Virus record (IMG/VR): IMGVR_UViG_3300032240_000148
Span: 1 to 46,055 of that record
DNA: 46,055 nt
Reading direction: 5' to 3' (one strand)
Source: a virus
A program made the position numbers and the translations under genes. Positions 1 to 8,815 of this stretch are shown here, one piece after another. A model generated the notes under the pieces. The model searched no databases. It worked only from the letters and a program-made list of their open reading frames with translations, and was not told the origin of the DNA. Every line of letters starts with the position of its first letter. Positions within the stretch are counted from its first letter, which is position 1.

Positions 1-123
1 TATAACGATCACCCTTACCGAGGACTTGCCAACAACAGTGTGGCCTACACCGAAAGACCCGATTCTGAAACTTTCATGGAAGAATGGCTCGCTTTGGTTA
101 AGTCCAAATCAGGTGAACGAGGA
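1..123. repeat. Terminal direct repeat (left copy), circular-assembly overlap
   Basis: The first 123 bases are identical to the last 123 (45933-46055). Both copies lie inside the ribonucleotide reductase gene, and joining them keeps that gene in frame. A circular or circularly permuted genome assembled with one overlap explains this best. A T7-like fixed terminal repeat would normally lie between genes, so that reading is less likely. Unique length would be 45,932 bases. Confidence 0.93.
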
Positions 124-1110
124 ATTTTTAATCGTGTTGCTTCTCAGGCTCAAGCAGGAAAATGGGGGAGACGAGATCCGCTTCTCAGCTATGGCACCAA
201 TCCATGCTCAGAAATTATCCTCCGTGATAAACAGTTCTGTAATCTTACGGAAGTGGTTGTACGGGGGAACGATACCGAATCTACCTTGGCTAATAAGGTG
301 TCCCTCGCTACAATACTCGGTACAATTCAGTCCACTCTCACCAGCTTCCAATTTCTAAGTGAAGAATGGAAAAAGAATACTGAAGAAGAAAGACTTCTTG
401 GTGTGTCATTAACTGGTATCATGGATTGTAAACTAACAAACAAACCTGATCCCGCAATGTTAGAAAGGTTAAGAGATGTCGCGAGACAAACAAATGAACA
501 ACTTTCTGAGGTCCTTGGTGTTCCTCCTAGTGCTTCTATCACTTGTGTTAAACCTTCAGGTACAGTCAGTCAGTTGGTGGATAGTGCTAGCGGCATTCAT
601 GCTAGACATAACACTTACTACATTAGAAGGGTTCGCATTGATAAGAAGGACCCTGTATACTCGTTCCTTAAGGAAAAAGGGTTCCCAGTGGAAGACGAAG
701 TGTTCCGCCCTGATTCGACAGCTGTATTCTCGTTTCCTGTAAAAGCCCCTAAGGGTGCTGTTACTAGAAATGATATGACTGCACTAGAACAGTTAAACTT
801 ATGGTTAGTATACCAAAGACATTGGTGTGAACATAAACCTTCAGTTACTATTACAGTAACTGATAATGAGTGGCCTGAAGTTGGTGCATGGGTATGGAAA
901 CACTTTGATGAAGTGTCAGGAATTTCATTCCTTCCTCATTCAAACCATACTTATCAACAAGCACCTTATGAAGATATAACAGAAGAGCAGTACAAAGAGT
1001 TAGCATCTAAAATGCCAGATCATGTCAATTGGAGTGAGTTGGTAGAGAAAGATGATAATACAGAAGGAAGCCAAACCCTAGCTTGTGTTGGCGGAACGTG
1101 TGAAATATAA
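1..1110 (+). CDS. nrdJ: Class II (adenosylcobalamin-dependent) ribonucleotide reductase, C-terminal part
   Basis: This is the 3' part of the reductase that begins at 45150; the two halves join across the circular overlap into 630 residues. It reduces ribonucleotides to deoxyribonucleotides for phage DNA synthesis using B12. Codons 67-72 of this part read NPCSEI: this Cys (residue 330 of the whole protein) matches the thiyl-radical cysteine of Lactobacillus RTPR, and Glu332 is the partner acid. A second Cys at 341, eleven residues on (FCNL), matches the disulfide partner. The C-terminus ends in a CX4C pair (623 and 628), the swinging re-reducing cysteines of monomeric class II enzymes. It is the penultimate functional block of the rightward operon, and its stop codon overlaps the next ATG. 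Confidence 0.95.
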   Translation, partial: YNDHPYRGLANNSVAYTERPDSETFMEEWLALVKSKSGERGIFNRVASQAQAGKWGRRDPLLSYGTNPCSEIILRDKQFCNLTEVVVRGNDTESTLANKVSLATILGTIQSTLTSFQFLSEEWKKNTEEERLLGVSLTGIMDCKLTNKPDPAMLERLRDVARQTNEQLSEVLGVPPSASITCVKPSGTVSQLVDSASGIHARHNTYYIRRVRIDKKDPVYSFLKEKGFPVEDEVFRPDSTAVFSFPVKAPKGAVTRNDMTALEQLNLWLVYQRHWCEHKPSVTITVTDNEWPEVGAWVWKHFDEVSGISFLPHSNHTYQQAPYEDITEEQYKELASKMPDHVNWSELVEKDDNTEGSQTLACVGGTCEI

Positions 1111-1253
1111 TGCACATTTCAATCAAACCAATTATGGGAATGGCAGTAGGATTTGAGATAGTTGAAGCTAAGTATATTCCTGAACTAGACGATGATGGTG
1201 TATACTTGGTCTTTGAACTTCTCTTATTTAGAGTAGTACTTGAGATAAATTAA
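1110..1253 (+). CDS. Small hypothetical protein (47 aa)
   Basis: A short frame begins at an ATG that shares its A with the TAA of the reductase (TAATG), so translation is probably coupled to it. The product starts MHISIKPIMGMAVGFEIVEA and ends in a hydrophobic, beta-type stretch (YLVFELLLFRVVLEIN). No family is recognised. The tight coupling and lack of other frames support a real gene. A role linked to nucleotide metabolism is possible only by position. Confidence 0.6.
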   Translation: MHISIKPIMGMAVGFEIVEAKYIPELDDDGVYLVFELLLFRVVLEIN

Positions 1254-1267
1254 CAAAGGAGAAAGAT

Positions 1268-1414
1268 ATGAACTTCAATTCAGTTGTAATTAATAAAGTA
1301 GACAATGGTTATGTAGTTAACATTCAAAAGAGTGCCTTTGGTCAGGAACGACCAGAGCAAACTATTAATGTGTTTACTTCTTTTGATGATGTTCTAGCAT
1401 TCATCAAAGGGTAA
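1268..1414 (+). CDS. Small hypothetical protein (48 aa), last gene of rightward operon
   Basis: A 48-residue frame preceded by a strong ribosome binding site (AAAGGAG, about six bases before the ATG). It starts MNFNSVVINKVDNGYVVNI and ends VFTSFDDVLAFIKG. The alternating beta-like N-terminus and short C-terminal helix resemble small phage proteins that read like a single alpha/beta unit, but I do not recognise the family. It is the last gene before the terminator at 1416-1474. Confidence 0.72.
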   Translation: MNFNSVVINKVDNGYVVNIQKSAFGQERPEQTINVFTSFDDVLAFIKG

Positions 1415-1415
1415 T

Positions 1416-1474
1416 TCGTAATAGCCCGCCAGCAATTACGATGTCAACAAGGGGGTGCAATGCCCCCTTTTTTT
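1416..1474 (+). terminator. Tandem hairpins ending in a rho-independent terminator between converging operons
   Basis: A first hairpin has arms TCGTAAT/ATTACGA (1416-1422 and 1435-1441). A second has GGGGG (1451-1455) paired with CCCCC (1463-1467), followed by seven T, the classic intrinsic terminator for the rightward operon. Read on the other strand the second stem is followed by TTGTTG, so it may weakly stop the leftward operon too. The leftward operon ends at 1473, inside the T tract. Confidence 0.85.
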
Positions 1475-1874
1475 ATTCTATCTTATAGATAGTTAATGTA
1501 GCACCTTTAGCAGCTTTAAGCTTCTCAAAGAGAGGATCAAAAGCAAACTTAGAATTACCTACAAAGTCTTTACCAGCCCATGTAGTTCCTACTAGTATAC
1601 AACCTTCAGTATCAGCATCAGTGTTACCTGTGTGAATACGTATACCCTCAAACCCTGGTACATTTAAGACGTGAGGTAAGTCCCTATTAAACCTAGTACT
1701 ATGATCAATAACGACAGGATAAGTGCCATAAGGAATAGCTGTTTGTCCATCTACTTTCACTCCTGGTTCTCTTACTTTATCTTCTAATGTAAAACAAAAG
1801 TATACATCGTCTACATATAGTTTACCTATAGTATAGTTAGTGCCAAATTCAAATCGTCTTAGTTTTAAGTCCAT
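1473..1874 (-). CDS. DUF5675 family protein, putative lysin-like
   Basis: The 133-residue product matches the DUF5675 pattern: a basic start (MDLKLRRFEFGTNYTIGKLY), a central PYGTYPVVI, and the hallmark IRIHTGNTDADTEGCILVG. The His followed by a Gly-Cys about ten residues later resembles the catalytic HxnGC of YkuD L,D-transpeptidases. A role on peptidoglycan is therefore often suspected for the family but not shown. It is the last gene of the leftward operon, overlapping the upstream start by one base, and no signal peptide is visible. Confidence 0.75.
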   Translation of the reverse strand: MDLKLRRFEFGTNYTIGKLYVDDVYFCFTLEDKVREPGVKVDGQTAIPYGTYPVVIDHSTRFNRDLPHVLNVPGFEGIRIHTGNTDADTEGCILVGTTWAGKDFVGNSKFAFDPLFEKLKAAKGATLTIYKIE

Positions 1875-2137
1875 TATACGTTATAGTAAGGTAGTTTATA
1901 AACAGTGCCATTAATAGTTATATTAACATAACCCGCTGGGTTAGCAGGTAAAGCTTGTCCATTACCTGTATTAGATGAGTTACTAACAGTGTTACTTACA
2001 GGACTAGTTGTAGTCTGTATATTTGTAACAGAAGTGCTAACAGTATTAACAGTATTAAATATGTTAAAGAACCAGTCACGCCATTCGTGTACATCTCCAA
2101 CTGGTAGGTTGGGTATTGGTGGTAAGATATTAGCCAT
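1874..2137 (-). CDS. Hypothetical protein with Ser/Thr/Asn-rich linker
   Basis: 87 residues. The N-terminus is Pro-rich with an aromatic WRDWFFNIFN stretch, the middle is a low-complexity Thr/Ser/Asn region, and the end reads GYVNITINGTVYKLPYYNV. Such a beta-type tail (GY-NI-ING-T-K-PYY) recurs in small podovirus virion-region proteins, from memory. It shares one-base start/stop overlaps with both neighbours, so it is translated as part of the operon. Function is unknown; a minor virion protein is possible. Confidence 0.7.
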   Translation of the reverse strand: MANILPPIPNLPVGDVHEWRDWFFNIFNTVNTVSTSVTNIQTTTSPVSNTVSNSSNTGNGQALPANPAGYVNITINGTVYKLPYYNV

Positions 2138-3450
2138 TATTCGTATTTAAACTCCTTACAATAACCTAGCTTTTGAAGCTTAGGTAGTTCATCTTCAAGT
2201 CTCTCGCCTATGTCGTCACGTACAATCATTGCACTAGGTACTTCAATCTTTTTAACTATTTCCATAGACTTCTTACATGCCTCTTTAACAGTAGATCCTG
2301 TACCAGAAGTTACTAAGATGTAGTCGCCCGCAGATACCATCATCTCTTCTTCTTTAAATTTGCCATCTTCAAATACAGGACCTTTGCCCATCATAACTTC
2401 ACAGAAGTGAACGTCATCACCACACTTTTCTAAACCATAGATAGGGAACCCTGCTGGGTCTCTACCTGTAGACTTAGTAAATGGAAAGTCAGGTATAGCT
2501 ATAACATGACCAGCAGCTATGTCTTTAGACGCTTTAAGAGTGTCTTTACCTTCTAATAGATCACACATCCAACTTAATGAGTCACCTTTATGTAGTGCTG
2601 ATTGGATGTTAAATAGTGGCCAGCCTGGACGTGTAGTCCATTCTAAGGGTCTTGGAGAACCTTTCTCATCAATAATGAATGCAAGGTCTACATAACCAAT
2701 GTAGTTTTGGAATCGTAAGTATTCTTCTAGTTTACCTAGTGTCTCATCAAATAGTGTAGAGTTTTCTGTATACTTTAATACAGTACCCATCTCACCAGTG
2801 TTAACACCAAAGTTACTAGGCATTAGTTTTTTAAACTCAAAGTTCTCACAACGTAGTTTACTGAAACCATTCTTGCCCATCCAGGCACCTACTGCAACTT
2901 CTATACCAGGTACAAACTCTTGCATGATAAATGGCATCTTAGTTTTACCTTTAGATTTCCATCTCTCTAGCATATAGAGCATATCAGCAGGAGATTTAGA
3001 TACATAGCTCAAAGCTTTGTCTGCATCACCAGAAGGTTTAGATACATAACGTTTAGGATTAGCCTTTAAATAAGCTATAGCATCATTGTAGTTAGTAAAC
3101 TCTTGACCTTCAATAATGTCTAGACCTGCTTTCTTAAGTACATCTTGACCCTCACCTCTACGAAGTTCTAGGTAAGATGTATCAAGACTTGCACCAATAA
3201 TAGGGAATCCTTTTTGATGATACTTCTCTAAGAATTGCATTTGATATGCATTATCAGAAAGTATAATAACATCAGCCCATTTCATAAAGGCTTCCCAATT
3301 CAATACACGAGTAACAATACCTTTACCAATAATAGATTGTTCACCTGTTAAAGACTTCTTTTGCCATTGTTTAACTTCATGACCTTCTAGCATTAAACGA
3401 CAAGCAAAGTCCGTAAAGGCTCCTGCCGGATCTAATAGTAGGACTTTCAT
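2137..3450 (-). CDS. ATP-grasp enzyme related to PurD (phosphoribosylamine-glycine ligase)
   Basis: 437 residues, close to the length of bacterial PurD. It has a nucleotide-binding-like N-terminus (MKVLLLDPAGAFTDFA) and the ATP-grasp lysine at K138 (YVSKPSG). It also has PGIEVAVGAW at 181-190 and FGVNTGEMG at 214-222, very like the PurD signature GPNTGGMG. The metal-binding strand reads LEWTTRPGWP (269-278) where PurD has E-N-R-F-G, so Glu270 and Arg274 are kept but the usual Asn is Thr272. An ATP-dependent carboxylate-amine ligase is very likely. Whether it makes glycinamide ribonucleotide or another amide is open. It sits among late virion genes, with no other purine-pathway genes nearby. 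Confidence 0.85.
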   Translation of the reverse strand: MKVLLLDPAGAFTDFACRLMLEGHEVKQWQKKSLTGEQSIIGKGIVTRVLNWEAFMKWADVIILSDNAYQMQFLEKYHQKGFPIIGASLDTSYLELRRGEGQDVLKKAGLDIIEGQEFTNYNDAIAYLKANPKRYVSKPSGDADKALSYVSKSPADMLYMLERWKSKGKTKMPFIMQEFVPGIEVAVGAWMGKNGFSKLRCENFEFKKLMPSNFGVNTGEMGTVLKYTENSTLFDETLGKLEEYLRFQNYIGYVDLAFIIDEKGSPRPLEWTTRPGWPLFNIQSALHKGDSLSWMCDLLEGKDTLKASKDIAAGHVIAIPDFPFTKSTGRDPAGFPIYGLEKCGDDVHFCEVMMGKGPVFEDGKFKEEEMMVSAGDYILVTSGTGSTVKEACKKSMEIVKKIEVPSAMIVRDDIGERLEDELPKLQKLGYCKEFKYE

Positions 3451-6400
3451 AGTATATCTTCTTCTCGTTTAATGTCGTGTTTAAGGGCTCGTTTACGTAG
3501 TTTTCTAATCATTCTATCAATCTTAGATTGTTGAATAGAAGTCTTAGATTCAATATCAAGTTGTCTAGCTCCAAAGACTTGAGCTCCTTCTCCAGAGTCA
3601 TCCTTAGTAGCTTGAAACACTTGACTAGCTTGTGGTACTTGTTGTGTAAAGTAACGAAGTATGTCTTTAGTAATAACACTAGGTTCACTCATTAAGTTAT
3701 AAATTTGTTGACCAGTGTAAATGTTTCTATCTATACCAAATTGTACCATACCTTGTAAAGCAGGATTAAATGTAAAGAATGCACTTAGCACAGCTTGAGG
3801 ATCTTTAGTACCATCAGCAACCTCACCTATAGCATCCATTAAATGGAATGGTCCTGCTCTACGTTGTCTAGCATTTTCATTACCAGTCATACGTTGAGCT
3901 AACATATCCATTAAAGGATAGAAACAAGCCATAATAACAGCCATAGCTGCAACTCTATCAATACCTTCTCTAAATTCTTTATTACCTTCAGCACCTTTTA
4001 AACCTGATCCTACTTCTTTAACTGTGTTAATCATAGATTTAAGATAGCCATAGTGATAAGGACTAAATACAGTTATGTTAGGGTTCTTCATTACACTAGC
4101 AATGCCACGGCTTAAAGAAGATCCTAAAACCTTTTCACCAATACGTGAAGGTACTCTATAGTTAGGCATATGTTTTTCTACATACTCAATAGCTTCAGGA
4201 TGACTTAAACCTTTAGTAGCCATAACTTCTCTTAGCCATTGAAGATACATAATGTTACGACTCATCCACATAGCTCTACCAGAAGCTTCTGATAATACAT
4301 CATACATATTTAAAAGAGTTCTACCAGTGTCCTTAGCTAAGTCTTTAAAGTCTTGAGTTTTAGAAAACTCTCTAAGACCTTTATTATAGATAGCATCACC
4401 AAACGTACTATTTCTAGTACTCTCACCTAAAATTGAACCACCATATTTAATAGTATCAGTATAGAAAGAACTCATACCAAGTACATCGTCAATAGCTTGT
4501 TTACCATACTTAACAAATCTATAGATACCTGCAGGAGTAACCCAACCTGATAAACCTCTACCTACACCTAAGTGCATACCTTCGTTATACATGTGACCTA
4601 AAGGGTTTAACATCATGTTCTTAACAATTAAACTAGCCATGTTAGTTAAGAAAGTAGGATCTTTAACCTTTGCAAAGTCTGTAATAACTTCAGATAGTTT
4701 GTTAGGGAAAGCCCAGCCTCTTAGAGCTGGAAGTCTATCTAATCCATCAGGTATAGAATAACCATCAGGTAATTCATCTTTAGGACCTGCTGGTCTAGCT
4801 AAACTTTTAAACAAGTCAGACTCTGTTAAGTTTTTAATACCTTGATAATATCTAGCTTGAGCTTTTAATTCATTCACTGAATTAAGTAATACAGATAGTG
4901 AATCCTTTTTATATCTAAAAGGTGAATGGAATTCAATCTCTGGAACCGTACCTTCAACTACAGTACCATTTAAAAGCTTATCGCCTACATCTAGAGCTCC
5001 TGTTAGAGTTGCTCTAGAGCCATCTGTAGGACTTACTAAACGAGTTAACAATGATGGTTCTTTTTCACCATTAACATTTTCCCATTTAATAACATTACCA
5101 CCTGGTTTAACTTCAATAACACTACGTTTACCATCGGCAGCTTCTAATACAAATACAGAACGGTCTTTAGCAGCACCTCTTTGTTTTTGTAGGTCAAAGT
5201 TAAAACCACCTTTATCACCTCCACCAAGCTCACCTATAAAGTTCTTAACATTACTATACAGTTTACGTAGTCCTGTTGGTTCAGGATCTTTTAAACCTTT
5301 AGCTATTAATTTATCTTCATAAGCTTTAATCTCATCTTTAGACATAGGTTCTCTTTGACGAGGGAAGTTATTCTCAGAAAGTGTTTTGTTTTTCATTACA
5401 CCTTCTCTCATTAAAAACTTAGTTATGTCAACACGAGTTTCAAGAAGTGGTTTATATATTCTATCAAAGATGTCTTGTTCTTCAGGAGTTAAAGTAGTAC
5501 CTTGGTTTGCTAATGCACGTAAGTCAGCAGCATCTTTTTCAAGTTGCTTCATTGCTTCTAAACGTTCAGCAACTGTTTTCTGCCAAGTTCTTGATGTCTC
5601 CCAGAAGTCTTTATTGTCATTAAAGTATTTATTCTCTTCATCAGTGACAGTATCTTTAACTTTAGGATTATCAGACTCCATTCTATTATAGATGTCTTTA
5701 AGTTTATTATACTTCTCTCTATTTGTAGTACCGGATTGAAACTCTCTTTCAAAGTATTCAGCACCAATACCTTTGCCCATTTGTTTAATTTCATTATCAA
5801 TGTTATTAGCTTTAGTATGTAGCTCTACATGGTCTCTATGAAGACCTTCTACAAAGTGTTGAAGGGCTGCACTTTGTTCAGGAGTTAAATCAACTTGATC
5901 ACGAATAGACTTGGCAATTACCTCATCATACATATCAATGTTTTGAAGGTTAAACAACCAGTCCGCCATACCATCTTCATTCTCAGGTAATGGAGGTATA
6001 TTAAGAACATCCATATTAAAGAAAGGGTTAGCTTGGGCAGCATCTATAGCTTGTTTATTAAGCTCACTTTCATATTGTTTCCAAGCATCTGTATTGTATC
6101 CAAACTTCTGTGTAATAGAACCTCTACCCCAAGCTTTAGGATCATTACCATTAACCATGTCATGAGTTAAGTCCATGAGTTTATCAAAAGCAGTTACTTC
6201 ATCTTTATTAGATATACCCATTAAATCTTTTAGAATGTTCTTAAACTCATCCCAAGCTTTTGCTAGTTTGTTTTGAGGACCATCTCTTTTTACAACAATG
6301 TTTTGTAATATTCTTCTAAAGTCGTCACTAGTATACCCTTCACTTATAAACTCTGCTATATTTTTAGTACCATAGATTCCTGATCCAACTGTTTTACCAT

Positions 6401-8807
6401 TCTCATCTTTCCATTCTTTCCAATGCTCTTCTTCAGGAATAACATCTTTAATATCATTAAGAAGGTTTTCTAATTCTTCTACATACTTAGCATTAGCAGG
6501 ATCATCAAGAGCTTTTATAGTTCCTGCATGGAATATTTCATGAGCAAAGGTTGGTAAGTCTGCACCATTAAATAAACGTACAGCATGAGTGTTAGGATCA
6601 TACTCAGCAGGTACATTAGGACCATCAGGATGTAATGTATCAAATAGATTTAGTTCAGCACTTGAAAGCCATTTACCTTTTTGTAATAGCTTAAAGATTT
6701 CTTGTTCAACTTTACCACCAAACTTACCAGCTACAATTCTATCAATAGCTTCACCAATGTTCTTAGAACCTACAATAATACCTTTAAGTTCATCTGGAGT
6801 AATATGTTCAGCGTAATCAACATATTGTTGTGGAGGACCTTGTTTTATTAACTCATCGTATCTTAGTAGGTCAGCATCAGATGCTTCTCCTAGAATAGCT
6901 TTAGTTTTAATATCATTAAGTTCTGTGTAGAAAGACTTACGAGAGTCATAAGTAAGGCTAGAGTTAACAGAAGGGTTAGCTTTATACCAATCTTCAAAAG
7001 GCATTTCTTCTTTAATGCTAGCTCTGTTAAGAAGGAAGTCTGTATAAGCTTGAGGAGTTTTAAAGTAGTTCTTTGGAAGGTTATATAAGAATTCCCATCT
7101 CTTATCTTTAAAGTGTTCCATGATGGCTTTTTTATCTACTTCTAAATGCTTAGAACCATCAGCTACAGATGTAACAGGTCTTACAGGATCTTCATATTGA
7201 CTTTGATTAGCTCTATGTTTTTGTACAGTATCAGGATCAACTTTCTTAGCTTTTTTTTGTTCTTTGGCTAATCTATTAACTAATTCAAGTTGTTTAGGAT
7301 TAAATTCAGATGTATATCTATATCTATACTTACCCTCTATAACTTCATATAAATGCTTTCCATTTCTATCAATACCTAAATAAGAGGCTCCTTCAGGAAC
7401 TGGTGGGCTTTCTGGAGCAGTGTGTACATAGTTCTTTGAATCTAAAAAAGTAAAATTACCTTCTGTATCCCTACCGTCATACTTAGCATCTTGAGGTATA
7501 TTATGTTTCTTTTTATATGCATCTAAATCTGATTCTTCTTCTTTACCATTTAACCCATGACGTTTAGCATAATCTTCTATAGACTCTTTATCAAGGTCTA
7601 CAACGTTATAGTCATTAAAAGTTTTAGGAGTGTACAGATCCTTTTTAAGGATATCATCAATATTTTGTTTAGGTTTAACACTTCTTAAAGGTTCAAGAGT
7701 TGCCAACCTACCTAGTTTAGTTGGTTTATCTCCAAGGAAAGGGAATGTAACAGCATTGATAAGAAGAGCTGTAGGATCATATTCACCACTCATCCATTGT
7801 TGGAAGCCTTCAATACCTACACCAATACTACCTGCAAAGGCAGCTTGTTTAAGAGTTTCAGGAACAGCTACACCACCAACGGCAGCAAAGCCTAGTATAT
7901 CACCTGCTTGTGCAGCATATTTATTTTGTTGTTCACCAACTTCAAGGTGATGGTTAATAGACTCTGGTAATAAGTTACGTTCTATTTTATTAGTTGCGTA
8001 GTATCCTACACCAGAACCTACAAGGTTAGTTATAATTGGAAATGCTACTTTTAATACACGACCTTCAGGAGTAGCACCTAGAGCTGCTGTAGCAACACTA
8101 GTAAGACCTTTAGCACCAGCAAAACCACCCATAGCAGGTAATATTCCTGCAGCACCATGAGATAAAAAGGTATCTACAAAGTTTTGTTTCTCTTCTTGAT
8201 ACTCAGCTTTAGCAGCACCTAATACACTAGGGCTACTTATAATTTTATCTTTAGCAAATGGATCTGTTTCATCTTGAGAAGGAGTTACTATCTTATCCTT
8301 AGCAAAAGGATCTTCATTTGCTTTAGAAACTATTTTATCATTAGCAAATGGGTCATCTTTAGTAGCAAGACTACCTACTCTTTTATAAGCATCACTTACC
8401 TTAGTACTATAGTTAGGATCTTCAGCATAGCCTGTAAGGCCTGCTGTAAACTTATCTACATCTGAACCAGCACCCACTGCGTTTGGATATTTAGATCTAA
8501 TAAGCTTAGTATAATCTTGACCAAACTCTTCAGGGCTTGAATACTTTTTATAACGATCTTTAGACTTAGTTACATTGTCAGTAGCTTGGACACCACCTCC
8601 AGAAAAGTCTTTAATGTTACCAAGGTTATAAGTATCAGGTATAACATTCTTACCCCACCCTGTTTCATTACCCCATTTACCTAATAGGATACCAGGATCT
8701 ACATTAAGCTCTTTACCTACAGAGTCTGCTACAGGTTTATAAGTATCAACAAAAGATTGAACAGCAGGGTTGGCATTAGATACTATTTGATCATTTTCAA
8801 AAGCCAT
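3447..8807 (-). CDS. Giant internal virion/ejection protein with glucosaminidase and HEXXH metallopeptidase domains
   Basis: 1786 residues, the largest gene here. The N-terminus (about 15-145) is a FlgJ-type glucosaminidase/lysozyme-like domain with Glu48 in GNETGWGKN and YNLGNIK behind it. Three copies of a DPFA(K/N)DKI motif follow (152-160, 166-174, 182-190), with a degenerate copy at residues 2-9. Hydrophobic Gly/Ala segments lie near 215-270. At 756-760 is HEIFH, a zinc peptidase motif, with candidate third ligands Glu819 or Glu823 (AEFISEGY). The rest is mostly charged helices. By position and size it is the counterpart of T7 gp16: carried in the head, ejected with DNA, cutting peptidoglycan on entry. 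The stop overlaps the next ORF by four bases. Confidence 0.85.
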   Translation of the reverse strand: MAFENDQIVSNANPAVQSFVDTYKPVADSVGKELNVDPGILLGKWGNETGWGKNVIPDTYNLGNIKDFSGGGVQATDNVTKSKDRYKKYSSPEEFGQDYTKLIRSKYPNAVGAGSDVDKFTAGLTGYAEDPNYSTKVSDAYKRVGSLATKDDPFANDKIVSKANEDPFAKDKIVTPSQDETDPFAKDKIISSPSVLGAAKAEYQEEKQNFVDTFLSHGAAGILPAMGGFAGAKGLTSVATAALGATPEGRVLKVAFPIITNLVGSGVGYYATNKIERNLLPESINHHLEVGEQQNKYAAQAGDILGFAAVGGVAVPETLKQAAFAGSIGVGIEGFQQWMSGEYDPTALLINAVTFPFLGDKPTKLGRLATLEPLRSVKPKQNIDDILKKDLYTPKTFNDYNVVDLDKESIEDYAKRHGLNGKEEESDLDAYKKKHNIPQDAKYDGRDTEGNFTFLDSKNYVHTAPESPPVPEGASYLGIDRNGKHLYEVIEGKYRYRYTSEFNPKQLELVNRLAKEQKKAKKVDPDTVQKHRANQSQYEDPVRPVTSVADGSKHLEVDKKAIMEHFKDKRWEFLYNLPKNYFKTPQAYTDFLLNRASIKEEMPFEDWYKANPSVNSSLTYDSRKSFYTELNDIKTKAILGEASDADLLRYDELIKQGPPQQYVDYAEHITPDELKGIIVGSKNIGEAIDRIVAGKFGGKVEQEIFKLLQKGKWLSSAELNLFDTLHPDGPNVPAEYDPNTHAVRLFNGADLPTFAHEIFHAGTIKALDDPANAKYVEELENLLNDIKDVIPEEEHWKEWKDENGKTVGSGIYGTKNIAEFISEGYTSDDFRRILQNIVVKRDGPQNKLAKAWDEFKNILKDLMGISNKDEVTAFDKLMDLTHDMVNGNDPKAWGRGSITQKFGYNTDAWKQYESELNKQAIDAAQANPFFNMDVLNIPPLPENEDGMADWLFNLQNIDMYDEVIAKSIRDQVDLTPEQSAALQHFVEGLHRDHVELHTKANNIDNEIKQMGKGIGAEYFEREFQSGTTNREKYNKLKDIYNRMESDNPKVKDTVTDEENKYFNDNKDFWETSRTWQKTVAERLEAMKQLEKDAADLRALANQGTTLTPEEQDIFDRIYKPLLETRVDITKFLMREGVMKNKTLSENNFPRQREPMSKDEIKAYEDKLIAKGLKDPEPTGLRKLYSNVKNFIGELGGGDKGGFNFDLQKQRGAAKDRSVFVLEAADGKRSVIEVKPGGNVIKWENVNGEKEPSLLTRLVSPTDGSRATLTGALDVGDKLLNGTVVEGTVPEIEFHSPFRYKKDSLSVLLNSVNELKAQARYYQGIKNLTESDLFKSLARPAGPKDELPDGYSIPDGLDRLPALRGWAFPNKLSEVITDFAKVKDPTFLTNMASLIVKNMMLNPLGHMYNEGMHLGVGRGLSGWVTPAGIYRFVKYGKQAIDDVLGMSSFYTDTIKYGGSILGESTRNSTFGDAIYNKGLREFSKTQDFKDLAKDTGRTLLNMYDVLSEASGRAMWMSRNIMYLQWLREVMATKGLSHPEAIEYVEKHMPNYRVPSRIGEKVLGSSLSRGIASVMKNPNITVFSPYHYGYLKSMINTVKEVGSGLKGAEGNKEFREGIDRVAAMAVIMACFYPLMDMLAQRMTGNENARQRRAGPFHLMDAIGEVADGTKDPQAVLSAFFTFNPALQGMVQFGIDRNIYTGQQIYNLMSEPSVITKDILRYFTQQVPQASQVFQATKDDSGEGAQVFGARQLDIESKTSIQQSKIDRMIRKLRKRALKHDIKREEDIL

Positions 8808-8815
8808 TATTTAAA

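Noticed and set aside
1-123. T7-like fixed terminal repeat as the real genome end
   Set aside because: The repeat is within the reductase gene and joins it in frame, so a circular assembly overlap is simpler.
5386-5691. Open frames on the plus strand inside the giant ejection gene (also near 6589, 7630 and 8274)
   Set aside because: They are opposite-strand shadows without ribosome binding sites or protein-like composition.
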